Assembly (NCBI GenBank): GCA_011772205.1
Contig: WVZY01000010.1
Location: 62,001 to 126,000, forward strand
DNA length: 64,000 nt
Direction of reading: 5' to 3'
From: Candidatus Latescibacterota bacterium
GTDB taxonomy: Bacteria; Krumholzibacteriota; Krumholzibacteriia; WVZY01
Positions within the stretch are counted from its first letter, which is position 1, and each line of letters starts with the position of its first letter. The translations under genes were made by a program, and so were the position numbers. Below the pieces are notes generated by a model. The model was not told the origin of the DNA. It worked only from the letters and a program-made list of their open reading frames with translations, and searched no databases. This document shows, one piece after another, positions 54,313 to 63,207 of the stretch.

Positions 54313-55230
54313 ATGAAGAAATCCCTTCAGAACACGTTTTCCTGGTCCGTTTCGCGCGACAGGATTTTTCGTGAATGTCCGCGACAGTATTACTTCAACT
54401 ACTACGGGCATTGGGGAGGCTGGGAAGTCGGAGCGCCCGAGAGAACACGTCGGATCTACGTGTTGAAGCAACTGAAGAACCGCGCTACATGGGTGGGGGA
54501 GGTCGTACACGACTGCATCGCGAGAACGCTCAACAATCTTTCTAGAGGAATTCCGATCCTGCGTCTCGACGACATCCTTACCATCACGCGGGACAGAATG
54601 CGCCAGGATTTCAGGAGTTCCCGAGCAAAACGATATTGGGATAGACCAAAGACGAACTGCGGATTGTTCGAACACGAATACGACCTAGATGTCAGCGATA
54701 GCGAGTGGAAAGCGAGCGCCGAGCATGCAGAACAATGTTTGAGAACCTTTTACAGTTCCAGTCATTATGAAATGTTCCGCCAGATGGACAGATCAAAATA
54801 CTTGGAGATCGAGAAGTTCTCCTCATTTCTATTGGATGGCATCGAAATAAAGATCAAACTCGACTGCGCCCATAAGGAGAACGGAACCATCATCATATGG
54901 GACTGGAAAACTGGAAAAACCGAGAACGAAGGGGACGCTCTCCAAATGGCCTGCTATGCTTTTTATGCTATGCAGAATTACGGCGCCGATCTTTCTAACA
55001 TCACCACCCGCCTCTATAATTTGTACAGGGACAAAGTCCACAGCCGATCGATCAACAAACCGTCACTCGAGGAACTCCTCACGTACATCAGAGGAAGCAT
55101 CGAAGATATGCGGGCCCTTTTAGCAGATCCTCAGCTAAATGAGGCGGAAGAAGATCACTTTGCGAAAGTGGAGCTGCCTCGGATTTGTCTGAAATGCAAT
55201 TACCTCGGCGCCTGCAAGCCAAGTCTTTGA
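54313..55230 (+). CDS. PD-(D/E)XK nuclease with Fe-S cluster Cys (RecB/Cas4-like)
   Basis: A 305-residue protein. An early motif, SWSVSRDRIFRECPRQYYFNYYG, supplies the first Cys; WVGEVVHDCIARTL follows. The nuclease centre is IKIKLDCAHKENGTIIIWDWKTGK (Asp then DWK), then ALQMACYAFYA with the RecB-type QxxxY. The C-terminus holds CLKCNYLGAC, completing a four-Cys set for a 4Fe-4S cluster like those of AddB and Cas4. No cas or recombination genes are adjacent. A DNA repair or end-processing role is probable. It is a stand-alone gene. Confidence 0.88.
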   Translation: MKKSLQNTFSWSVSRDRIFRECPRQYYFNYYGHWGGWEVGAPERTRRIYVLKQLKNRATWVGEVVHDCIARTLNNLSRGIPILRLDDILTITRDRMRQDFRSSRAKRYWDRPKTNCGLFEHEYDLDVSDSEWKASAEHAEQCLRTFYSSSHYEMFRQMDRSKYLEIEKFSSFLLDGIEIKIKLDCAHKENGTIIIWDWKTGKTENEGDALQMACYAFYAMQNYGADLSNITTRLYNLYRDKVHSRSINKPSLEELLTYIRGSIEDMRALLADPQLNEAEEDHFAKVELPRICLKCNYLGACKPSL

Positions 55231-55325
55231 TTATCAACCTGTTACAAGCGAAAACACCACAGGACCCTGCAGCCGTTTGGCATTGAACTTGCACAATCCC
55301 CGACCAACAAAAAGGGGGGGTTGTC

Positions 55326-55997
55326 ATGAAGTATCCCAAAAGCGGCAGGCGAACCAAGGTCATTATTGACAAGCACTTTCAATTGAGGACGTCCCTGGTC
55401 GGCGTGCTTTACATCCTGGCTGTCGGCGTTTTCGTGGCATTTCCGTTTGCATACCTAATGCGCGCGACGAACGGATTGCTCGTTGGGTATCCGAGCGATC
55501 TAGCCGCCAGCTTCGAAAAACTACAGGGCATCATCATTATCTCCGGTTCATTCTTTCTCCTGAGCATCATGGTCGCGTGGATTTATTTCAGTCTCCTGCG
55601 GACCCACAAGGTGGCCGGCCCGATCGTGAACATTGTTCGCATCATAAACGAGTACGCCAAGGGCAACTTTTCGGCTCGTGTGACGCTCAGGCGCCACGAT
55701 GAACTCCAAACGCTCGCTAAATCGCTGAACAACATGGCCGAAGCTCTCACGGCCCGGGAGCGAACATTGAATGAGAAGTTCAGGGATCGGCTCCGCGCGG
55801 CGAGAGAAGAGATCTATGCCGGTTCATCGCCCGATAAAGTTCGCGACATTCTCACCGGCCTCGAAGCGGACATCGAGTTGATCCTTGAGGCTCGCCCGGG
55901 TCTTTCTGGAATCGTAAGGGAGGAAGCACGGGATTCAGCGGAGCCAAGCTCCGAGAAGGTGGAGGAGGAAACGCCGCGCGAGATTATACTCAAATAA
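55326..55997 (+). CDS. Membrane HAMP-domain protein without output domain
   Basis: A 223-residue protein with two helices (about 20-42 and 72-95), a HAMP domain (HKVAGPIVNIVRIINEYAKGNFSARVTLRRHDELQTLAKSLNNMAEAL), and a coiled C-terminus with no kinase, cyclase or methyl-accepting region. A run of Gs forms a strong ribosome site before the ATG at 55326. Short HAMP proteins may act through protein partners. Some relatives are annotated as methyl-accepting-like; the role here is unknown. Confidence 0.8.
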   Translation: MKYPKSGRRTKVIIDKHFQLRTSLVGVLYILAVGVFVAFPFAYLMRATNGLLVGYPSDLAASFEKLQGIIIISGSFFLLSIMVAWIYFSLLRTHKVAGPIVNIVRIINEYAKGNFSARVTLRRHDELQTLAKSLNNMAEALTARERTLNEKFRDRLRAAREEIYAGSSPDKVRDILTGLEADIELILEARPGLSGIVREEARDSAEPSSEKVEEETPREIILK

Positions 55998-56027
55998 AGT
56001 CCGGCGCGGCGGCAAGGTGCTTCGCTT

Positions 56028-56186
56028 TCAATAATTAAAGTCATCAGAGTCGAATTCCTCGTTCTCTAGGAATTCATACGACTCTTCTCTGAAGGCCTCC
56101 AAGCATTCCTGGCAGCAGAACACATGCTCGTCTAGAGTGACGCCGCCGTCGACTATCTCATCACCACAATAGGCACAGGTTTCCAT
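56028..56186 (-). CDS. 52-residue zinc-finger protein
   Basis: A short gene with its own promoter (56237-56265) and AAAAGG just before the ATG at 56186. The protein starts METCAYCGDEIVDGG, has HVFCCQECLEAF near residues 21-32, and ends in a strongly acidic tail. Cys 4, 7, 24/25 and 28 fit a treble-clef or TRASH-like zinc site. Proteins of this size often sense metal or bind a partner. I recognise no specific family. It lies between the HAMP gene and the fumarase gene. Confidence 0.7.
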   Translation of the reverse strand: METCAYCGDEIVDGGVTLDEHVFCCQECLEAFREESYEFLENEEFDSDDFNY

Positions 56187-56236
56187 CCTTTTACCCCTTG
56201 AAGTGCCGAGCTACCGGCTTTTTATGATCTGGCAAG

Positions 56237-56265
56237 TAAATACGTCCTGGATATCGGAGTGTCAA
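56237..56265 (-). promoter_or_regulatory. Sigma-70-type promoter of the zinc-finger gene
   Basis: Minus strand TTGACA (56265-56260), exactly 17 bases, TATTTA (56242-56237). The leader would be about 45 bases. The same -10 hexamer is used at 34426-34431. Confidence 0.75.
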
Positions 56266-56392
56266 CAGAAATCTTCACGAACTGTCGAAGCAGGCTAATC
56301 CCTTAATATAAAGTAGCTTAGCAGAGGCTTGGCCCTGCGGAACCACCTTGAACTGCCCTCTCTCGAGGCATTCCTTCAGCATTCGGTGGCTG

Positions 56393-57805
56393 TCACTTCC
56401 TCCTCCTCAACTTCTCGGGATCTACCGTCATTCCGCGTATGTGGAGGATTTTATCGACATCGGCTTTGCTCATGATGTTGCGAGTTATGAGAAGCTCGCG
56501 AATCGGAATGTTGGCTTCGAGTGATTCTTTGGCGAGATCGGATGCTTTTTCATAACCGATGTAGGGAGACAGGGCGGTGGCGAGCGCAGCGCTCCTCTCC
56601 GCGTAGTAACGGCAAGTATCTTCATCCGATTCGATGCCGCGCACGCACTTGGCTGCAAAAGCGTTCATGCCTGAGGAGAGAACTTGAATCGCCTGGAGAA
56701 GATTGTAAGCGATGACGGGCATCATCACATTCAGTTCCAGCTGCCCGGCCTGAGCAGCATGGAGAACGGCTGCATCATTCCCCATTGCATGAAAACAGAC
56801 CATATCGAGCATCTCCGCCAGAACGGGATTGACCTTTCCCGGCATCATAGACGAGCCGGGCTGCACGGGGGGAAAATGGATCTCGCCCAAGCCCGTGCGG
56901 GGTCCGGATTGCAGAAGCCTCAGATCATCGGCGATTTTCTTGAGGCTCGTGACCAGGACTCTGAGGGCCCCCGAGCACTCGACCACCGCATCCATCGATT
57001 GCATGGCCTCAAAAAGGTTTCTCGCGCTCCGGAATCGCCTGCCCGTTAGCTCATTGATTGCTGCAATGACTCGCTTTCGATAATGCGGAGCGGCATTGAG
57101 ACCCGTACCGACCGCCGTCCCGCCGATTGCGAGTTCCGCGAGACCATCACTGCTGTCCTCGAGGCGGCGGCTGTTTTTCTCCAGCATGGAGGCGTATCCG
57201 CCAAACTCCTGGCCGAGGCGCATCGGTACGGCGTCCTGAAGGTGGGTTCGGCCGCACTTCACTATGTTGTCAAACTCCTTTTCCTTTTCCCGCACCGCGG
57301 ATACGAGCTGTTCCAGGGCGGGTAACAACCGATCCTGCAGCTCAATGAGGGCCGAGATATGTATGGCCGTGTGGATGGTATCGTTCGTCGATTGCCCCAT
57401 ATTCACGTGATCGTTCGGGTGAACGAGACGGTACTCACCCAGGCGGCCTCCGAGTATTTCAGAGGCGCGGTTGGCCAGAACTTCGTTCATGTTCATATTC
57501 TGAGAGGTTCCGGCGCCTGCCTGAAATACATCCACAACGAACTGGTTGCTAAAATGCCCATCCATCACCTCTCTCGCCGCCTGCATTATAGCGTTTCCGA
57601 TTTTGGGGTCCAGTTGTCCCGCATCGACATTTGCCCTGGCAGCTGCCAGCTTGACAATTGCCTGTGCGCGGATGAACTCGGGTTGGAGCCGAAGATTGCT
57701 GATGGGAAAGTTTTCAACAGCACGCTGGGTCTGAGCACCATAATAGCTTCCCTTTGGAACCCTAACCTCACCGAGCGTATCGCGTTCGATCCGATATCCT
57801 TTCAT
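56393..57805 (-). CDS. Class II fumarate hydratase / aspartate ammonia-lyase family enzyme
   Basis: A 470-residue lyase with VHPNDHVNMGQSTNDTIHTA, KCGRTHLQDAVPMRLGQEF and the flexible active-site loop GSSMMPGKVNPVLAEM. Fumarase (GRTHLQDA, GGTAVGTGLN) and aspartase (AVPMRLGQEF, PPVQPGSSMMPGKVNPV) features are mixed, so the substrate (water or ammonia addition to fumarate) is unsettled; the aconitase next door favours fumarase. The start at 57805 has GAAAGGTG upstream; the frame goes on for 73 more codons that do not look like protein. It follows the aconitase gene at an 89-base distance. Confidence 0.9.
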   Translation of the reverse strand: MKGYRIERDTLGEVRVPKGSYYGAQTQRAVENFPISNLRLQPEFIRAQAIVKLAAARANVDAGQLDPKIGNAIMQAAREVMDGHFSNQFVVDVFQAGAGTSQNMNMNEVLANRASEILGGRLGEYRLVHPNDHVNMGQSTNDTIHTAIHISALIELQDRLLPALEQLVSAVREKEKEFDNIVKCGRTHLQDAVPMRLGQEFGGYASMLEKNSRRLEDSSDGLAELAIGGTAVGTGLNAAPHYRKRVIAAINELTGRRFRSARNLFEAMQSMDAVVECSGALRVLVTSLKKIADDLRLLQSGPRTGLGEIHFPPVQPGSSMMPGKVNPVLAEMLDMVCFHAMGNDAAVLHAAQAGQLELNVMMPVIAYNLLQAIQVLSSGMNAFAAKCVRGIESDEDTCRYYAERSAALATALSPYIGYEKASDLAKESLEANIPIRELLITRNIMSKADVDKILHIRGMTVDPEKLRRRK

Positions 57806-57894
57806 AATCAAACACCTTTCATAAACAGCCGCTTCAATGGAACGGCAACCAGTTGCCGAGGTGCCGACACGCCGAAGACATTCCGGAGGCTTGA

Positions 57895-59838
57895 TCACAT
57901 AGCCCCGCCAAGCTCTTTCCGAATCCAGTTTTCTGCGCATCCGGCTATGATGATTTCCTGAGGCACCTTTCCCAATGGAGAAAAATGAAACTCCGCCCCA
58001 TCGCAGCGTATAACGGATGAGCAAAAATCGATTTCGATCTCAGGGCCAACAATCGTCAGATCCTTGCAGCCAGCATACTGTTCGGCCAAGCGATCCACCA
58101 GCTCCGGGCATTCGAACACGGGGAAGCCGTTATTGAACGCATTCCGCTTGTACGTCTGACTGAAACTGGCCGCGATCACACAGGGCATCCCCTTGAATTT
58201 CAAGGCGGTTACGGCCTGTTCGCGCGAGGATCCGGTCCCGAAGTTCCGCCCGGATACGATGACATCGCCTTCCCCATAAATATCATTGAACGCCTCGTCG
58301 CAGTTTTCGAAGGCCACGTTTGCCATTTGTTCAGGCGTCATATCATCCTTGTACGTCCACTTGCCCGCATAAATCTCGTCCGTGCTAAGGTTATCCACAT
58401 TCATGAACAGCACCCTGCCATGGATACGCTCTGGAAATCCTTCTATAATCTCCACCCGTGCGGGAGTTCGTGTTGGTCCGGGATTCCGCTTCATCTCGAT
58501 TCGGGCTTGCATATCCTCGAAAGAAGACGAGGAACAGATATAACCGGTCACTGCAGAAGCGGCCACGACAGCAGGCGAGCCCAGATATACCTCCGATTCC
58601 CGGCTCCCCATGCGGCCCCTGAAATTCCGATTCGTTGCGCTAATTCCCACTTCCCCATCCCGGATCGTCCCGGCCCCAAGACCGATGCAGGGACCGCACC
58701 CGGATGGAAGAGCGATCGCTCCCGCATCGAGGAGATCCTTCCAGTATCCCTTCACCTCGGCTTCCTTCTGCACTTCGGCGGACGCAGCCGCCATGTAGAA
58801 CTCCACGCCTTCAGCGATCCGCTTGCCTTTTACAATTCCTGCCGCTTCGGCGAGATCCTCGACGCGCGCGTTCGCACAGCTCAAAAGGTACGCCTTCTGG
58901 ATCCGGACGCGCTGCCGCTCGATCTTGGGCAGCGATATCATTTTTTTGACGTCGTTGGGCCCGGATACATGAGGGATCACTGTGTCGAGATGCAGACGGA
59001 GTTCTATCGCATAGTGGACACCCTCATCGGATTCCATGCGCTCCTCATACCACTTGTCGACTTGCTCCCGCGTATAGCGAAATGGCTGGTGCATTTTCTC
59101 GAAATGCTCCACACGACCATGGAGATAATCCTTGAGGACGTTGTCAAAGGGAAATACTCCAGCCATGGCCCCCCACTCGGTCGTCATGTTGGCGATGCTC
59201 ATTCGCTGATCCATCGTCAAAACTGCAATACCGTCGCCTGCAAACTCCACCGCATGATTGAGAACCTCATCTTTATTGAAAAGGCCGCATAGCGCTATAA
59301 TCACGTCTTTCCCCACGACACCGGGCCTGAGCCGCCCGGTGAGCTCCACTTTTGCAATCTTCGGTACTTGCCACCAGGTCCGCCCCGTCGCCCACAGGCA
59401 CGCTGCATCCATCCGTACGACCGGCGTCCCGAGCGCAGCCAAAGCCCCATAGAGATTCGAGTGCGAGTCGCTCCCTACGACCATGCTCCCTGGTGTCACA
59501 TACCCCTGCTCGACCATCACCTGGTGGCTGATCCCCGTGCCTGGCGGATGAAAATCGACTCCGTGCTTGCTGGCAAATGATTCGATCTTTGCGTATTTGC
59601 TCAGATTTTCCCGAGATTTATTCTGGATGTCGTGATCGATGGCAAAGACTGGCTGCCGCGGATCGAATATCTTCCCCGCCCCAATTGATTCGAACTTCGG
59701 TATTACCGCTCCCGTATTATCGTGCGTCATTACGTACTTCGGGCGAATGGTAATGTAATCTCCCGAGTGGGCAACCTCTTCGGGCCCGAGCCCAACCGCG
59801 TATCTCGCAGCGATTTTTTCTGTAATTGTCTGAGCCAT
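57895..59838 (-). CDS. Aconitate hydratase, monomeric ~650-residue type
   Basis: A 647-residue fusion of the large and swivel domains. Cluster Cys are in LLSCANARVEDLAEAAG and SGCGPCIGLGAGTI. HPPGTGISHQVMVEQGYVTPGSMVVGSDSHSNLYGALAALG and the C-terminal NFGTGSSREQAVTALKFKG complete the active site. This form is typical of deltaproteobacteria, archaea and several candidate phyla and may also act on related acids. The start at ATG 59838 is used; a GTG at 59859 is possible. No good ribosome site is seen. A palindrome lies in its leader. Confidence 0.93.
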   Translation of the reverse strand: MAQTITEKIAARYAVGLGPEEVAHSGDYITIRPKYVMTHDNTGAVIPKFESIGAGKIFDPRQPVFAIDHDIQNKSRENLSKYAKIESFASKHGVDFHPPGTGISHQVMVEQGYVTPGSMVVGSDSHSNLYGALAALGTPVVRMDAACLWATGRTWWQVPKIAKVELTGRLRPGVVGKDVIIALCGLFNKDEVLNHAVEFAGDGIAVLTMDQRMSIANMTTEWGAMAGVFPFDNVLKDYLHGRVEHFEKMHQPFRYTREQVDKWYEERMESDEGVHYAIELRLHLDTVIPHVSGPNDVKKMISLPKIERQRVRIQKAYLLSCANARVEDLAEAAGIVKGKRIAEGVEFYMAAASAEVQKEAEVKGYWKDLLDAGAIALPSGCGPCIGLGAGTIRDGEVGISATNRNFRGRMGSRESEVYLGSPAVVAASAVTGYICSSSSFEDMQARIEMKRNPGPTRTPARVEIIEGFPERIHGRVLFMNVDNLSTDEIYAGKWTYKDDMTPEQMANVAFENCDEAFNDIYGEGDVIVSGRNFGTGSSREQAVTALKFKGMPCVIAASFSQTYKRNAFNNGFPVFECPELVDRLAEQYAGCKDLTIVGPEIEIDFCSSVIRCDGAEFHFSPLGKVPQEIIIAGCAENWIRKELGGAM

Positions 59839-59869
59839 TGTGTTATCCAGATCGAACACTCAGAGAACA

Positions 59870-59889
59870 TATCTCGCGAACGCGAGATA
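59870..59889. promoter_or_regulatory. 20-base palindrome in the aconitase leader
   Basis: TATCTCGCGAACGCGAGATA is an inverted repeat with nine-base arms and a two-base centre. It lies 32 bases upstream of the ATG at 59838 and about 60 bases downstream of the probable transcription start. It can be an operator for a dimeric regulator or, in RNA, a hairpin of eight pairs with a GAAC loop. No second copy was seen near the other TCA gene. Confidence 0.6.
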
Positions 59890-59956
59890 GATCAGAGACT
59901 TTCACTGGATTTCCTTTTCTTGTACGAGATCTAAAACTCGATACTCAACGGATCTA

Positions 59957-59985
59957 AATAAAGTTATCTTATTGCTGCTTGTCAA
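59957..59985 (-). promoter_or_regulatory. Probable promoter of aconitase
   Basis: Minus strand TTGACA (59985-59980), 17-base spacer and TTTATT (59962-59957). The -35 is perfect and the -10 weak. It would give a leader of about 110 bases containing the palindrome. Confidence 0.5.
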
Positions 59986-60341
59986 GCCTTCGTCAGTCAT
60001 CATGACTTCCTCTCCCACTACAGAAGATCATATGAGCAAAATGAATTCGCTGCAATGATCTCATCATCGTCACAGGGACAAAACTAAACGCTATGCCAAA
60101 ATGCCAAAGCCGCCTGTTTCGTTCATCATCTCCGAAAGAGACGGCTTCGGTCGCTGAGAGAGCTGATGGCTGTCGTGTTAATTGCTGCCTTCCGTGGATA
60201 CCCGCGGCGCCCGACCCGTCCGATTCACCGAAGTGCGGCGTTCGAGCACCCCATGAACAAGAGGTTCATCGAGCACATTGCGGACGCGTGGTCGAAGCCG
60301 TGAATCGGATCAATGATTGGGTGAGTTCCAGCTGAAAAGAT
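59986..60341 (+). other. Intergenic stretch without a recognisable gene
   Basis: About 356 bases with no frame that has a ribosome site or family features. A plus-strand frame of 80 codons (60093-60335) uses no typical start context and resembles nothing known. No terminator for the GT-C gene (minus strand) is visible here. Confidence 0.35.
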
Positions 60342-62255
60342 TCAAATCCGGATAATGCGGAAGTGTGTGTCCGGTGAAGGATGATACACGTGTACTTCCC
60401 TGGCTGCCCGCGTGAGAACTTCCGGAACATCACCCGCCCCGATAACATCCCATATTACCCATTCCGTCCCTCCGGATTGCAATGATGCAACATCTTCACT
60501 TTCGAGCTCCATGGGAAGCACGATGACTTCTCTCTGATCAAGCGGCATCGCGAGAACACCTATGAATAGGGCTCCATAATAACTAGCATGACTGCGAGCA
60601 ACTCTCCTTGCGCTGAAAAACTCATCGAATCTTGGAACGTTCTCCATCTCCCAAAAATAGTACTCCTGGCTTGTCAAGAACATTTCCTCGTCCCTCTGCG
60701 CTTCGGGATTCCGCCCGGTTCTCCACTCGATCTCGAGAGCCTTATGCGATTCCCAAATGGCGACGCTAATAACACCCAAGCCCAGAATGATGGTCATGAG
60801 ATGCCGTTTGATCAAGTGCCATCGAGCCACCGAATGATGCAAAACCACCGCGAAACAAGGAAGACCCAATGCGTGGAGCCATAGAGTAAACCGAGCCCAC
60901 CACTGCGATGGCTGCACGAGAAGGAGGACAAATAAAAGAATTGAAAGAAAAGCAAGCTCGCGAATTGGATGACCGAAACGCCGCCGAAAGAACAATACCC
61001 AGGCATAAATGAATGCCGGCACCTCTCCGGCCAACCAGATGTAACCCATTCCCCCAACAGGAGCATACCCGGAGATTGGTGCATCCAACTGGAGCCACGA
61101 CACAAACATTCTCGACCAGCTCGGGTACTTCTCGAGCCATGACGGGAGATTGGCCTCATTTAGCCCCACATAATCATAGCCATCGATAAGAACCACCTGC
61201 CCAAACTTCAACTGGATGGGGTAGAGAGGATTTCCTGTCTTTATCGTATTACGGGTGTACCAGTAGCTGCCCACTAAGAATACAATCAGCGTGCAAACAG
61301 CTATATAGCTCAGCCACTTCCTCCACATTTTGAATCCATGAGCCCACAATAGACCGACAAGACTCGCAGCCAAGAAAATAGCTGCAAAGGGAGCACCTGT
61401 GCTCTTGGATCCGGCCATGAGTCCAATGTTCAAACCTAGAAGGATCATTTTCCACCAAACTGATCGCCCGTCATGAAAAACGAACACGCACGATGCTGCA
61501 ACCGATGCCATAACGGCGCTTGCAAAACCGGGGTCAATATAGGAGCTCACGCTCTGACTGACAAAAGCTGGCGACCCGATAATCAATGCTCCTGCGAGCC
61601 AGCGCCAAATCCCCCTCGCACCCAGCCGACCGGCAATCACAACGAGCGCCATAAAGCCAAGCGGCCAGTAAAAGAGATTGCAGGCATCAACGAGACGGCT
61701 GGTTCGAAAAACGTGGTGCATGAAAAAGCTGCATGTTTCGACGCCCATCGGATAGTTCACATACGGTACATCGTGGACGCCCCCGATCCATGAGATGCGT
61801 CCTGCTAAGACCCATTCATGAATCGCAGGAATATGATAATAGAGGCCATCCCAGTCATAGGGGGGGCGCAGCGATGCAAGAATCCACAATTCCAGCCAGA
61901 TCCACCCAGCCCAGAATATGACGGCCATGCACAGCGCTCTGAATGCTAAAGCGATCGATTGCTTGATCCAGCCGCCCGGCAGGTCATAAGAGTCCACCTT
62001 GGTGAATGGCTCAGTAAATCTCGACGCAAAAAGCCAAGACACCACTAGAGAGGCAATGAGAACGATAAGGGCTACCGAGTGGCTGAGGATAATCCCGGCG
62101 AGCCCAAATCCTATACAGAAGATCTGGATGAGCGCAAGAAAGCATGACACGCCGGCAAATACGGCCAATACGCTGAAGCGGTGGCCAGCAGTAACAGCAT
62201 GAACTACCGGCATGCTGTTTGGAGATATTGCTTCGATTTTCTGTCGGGAATCCAA
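60342..62255 (-). CDS. Large GT-C membrane glycosyltransferase (GT39/ArnT-like)
   Basis: A 637-residue protein with about twelve helices. The first large loop holds RPPYDWDGLYYHIPAIHEWVLAGRISW, where Asp followed by YYH is like the catalytic DxxxY/H region of ArnT-type enzymes; a later GYDYVGLNEANLPSW loop is periplasmic. It should glycosylate an exported glycan or lipid from a polyprenyl donor. It opens with a TTG at 62255; an ATG at codon 15 is the alternative. It lies 70 bases after the YaiO-like gene on the same strand. Confidence 0.8.
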   Translation of the reverse strand: MDSRQKIEAISPNSMPVVHAVTAGHRFSVLAVFAGVSCFLALIQIFCIGFGLAGIILSHSVALIVLIASLVVSWLFASRFTEPFTKVDSYDLPGGWIKQSIALAFRALCMAVIFWAGWIWLELWILASLRPPYDWDGLYYHIPAIHEWVLAGRISWIGGVHDVPYVNYPMGVETCSFFMHHVFRTSRLVDACNLFYWPLGFMALVVIAGRLGARGIWRWLAGALIIGSPAFVSQSVSSYIDPGFASAVMASVAASCVFVFHDGRSVWWKMILLGLNIGLMAGSKSTGAPFAAIFLAASLVGLLWAHGFKMWRKWLSYIAVCTLIVFLVGSYWYTRNTIKTGNPLYPIQLKFGQVVLIDGYDYVGLNEANLPSWLEKYPSWSRMFVSWLQLDAPISGYAPVGGMGYIWLAGEVPAFIYAWVLFFRRRFGHPIRELAFLSILLFVLLLVQPSQWWARFTLWLHALGLPCFAVVLHHSVARWHLIKRHLMTIILGLGVISVAIWESHKALEIEWRTGRNPEAQRDEEMFLTSQEYYFWEMENVPRFDEFFSARRVARSHASYYGALFIGVLAMPLDQREVIVLPMELESEDVASLQSGGTEWVIWDVIGAGDVPEVLTRAAREVHVYHPSPDTHFRIIRI

Positions 62256-62325
62256 GACGTGATCACTGTTTATGAGAAATCCGATGAGATAGCCCTATAA
62301 ACTTCGCTCAAGGAGCTTTTTCCCA

Positions 62326-63201
62326 TCACCACTCCTTGAATAAGCTGATCATAATACCCCGGAGTCTATAGAACTCGGTGCGCTCGTAATCCAGCCTGAA
62401 ATTGAATCCAGCACTTGGTGTTTGATAGTGAGTAACGTACAACTTATATCCTACGCTTCTATAATCTTCAAGCACATTGCTGGGTCCAACCAGCATATAG
62501 GATATTTCCCCCAGCTCGACGACTGCACCTACATACGCCTTGCGGTAAACCTGGTATGTAACACCCACGCCACCGGACAACGAAGTCGTCCTGCCGGGGA
62601 AGCCGAGATGGTACCGTCCAAAAGCGCCGAAGATCCAGTTATCATTCGCGTAATATTGAAGCTCAGCTTCTATGCCGTCATAACCATTCTCGCCTTTGCT
62701 TTGTGCCCTTACATATCCGAGTGTGCCCAGCAAATTATCTCTTTCTAAAAACGCCCTGCCGAGCGCCAGATTCACTCGATACTGATCGCCTATGATATCG
62801 CCCGTACCCGTGCTGAAGCCTATCATGAGACTATATGTATCCGGGAGATACCGGGTGTATGATAGACCCATATTGAAGCTCACATCATCGAACATCTCCA
62901 CCCGGCCCGCATCGAAACGCCACATATAAGAGTACGGCCTGGCAATGGTGAATCTGGCGAACTGCGCATTCGAGTTGCCGTAATCTCCTGACCACTGGGC
63001 GTAATTAGCACCAAACTCGACGACCTTGGCCAGGGGTGTGGCTTGTGCTTCGTCGCCGGTGTTCTGGTCCGAAATAGCCTCGACATTCCCTGCAGCGGCA
63101 AGCAGACAGGTCACAAACAGAGAGCAGAGGATAAGAAGATTCCCCCAAAGTTTTTGGCGCGAGTTGCATATCATATTCACGTTCATTTTAATATTGCTCA
63201 T
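62326..63201 (-). CDS. YaiO-family outer-membrane beta-barrel protein
   Basis: A 291-residue exported protein (hydrophobic LLILCSLFVTCLLAAAGNVEA, then mature part). Repeated amphipathic strands (FARFTIARPYSYMWRFDAGRVEMF, MGLSYTRYLPDTYSLMIGF, AFGRYHLGFPGRTTSLSGGVGVTYQVYRKAYVGAVVEL) end in SLFKEW, a typical barrel C-terminus. The order recalls YaiO, whose gene in E. coli neighbours the glycosyltransferase gene yaiP. The gene before it here is also a GT2, which supports the match. GGAGG within the end of that gene serves as the ribosome site. Role in glycan export is inferred. Confidence 0.75.
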   Translation of the reverse strand: MSNIKMNVNMICNSRQKLWGNLLILCSLFVTCLLAAAGNVEAISDQNTGDEAQATPLAKVVEFGANYAQWSGDYGNSNAQFARFTIARPYSYMWRFDAGRVEMFDDVSFNMGLSYTRYLPDTYSLMIGFSTGTGDIIGDQYRVNLALGRAFLERDNLLGTLGYVRAQSKGENGYDGIEAELQYYANDNWIFGAFGRYHLGFPGRTTSLSGGVGVTYQVYRKAYVGAVVELGEISYMLVGPSNVLEDYRSVGYKLYVTHYQTPSAGFNFRLDYERTEFYRLRGIMISLFKEW

Positions 63202-63207
63202 GAATCG

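Noticed and set aside
56275-56382. 35-codon frame just after the fumarase stop, minus strand
   Set aside because: The nearest purine-rich site is about 17 bases from the ATG and no helix or motif is present. It overlaps the -35 side of the zinc-finger gene's promoter.
60093-60335. 80-codon plus-strand frame in the gap before the GT-C gene
   Set aside because: No ribosome site, biased and unfamiliar composition, no family resemblance.
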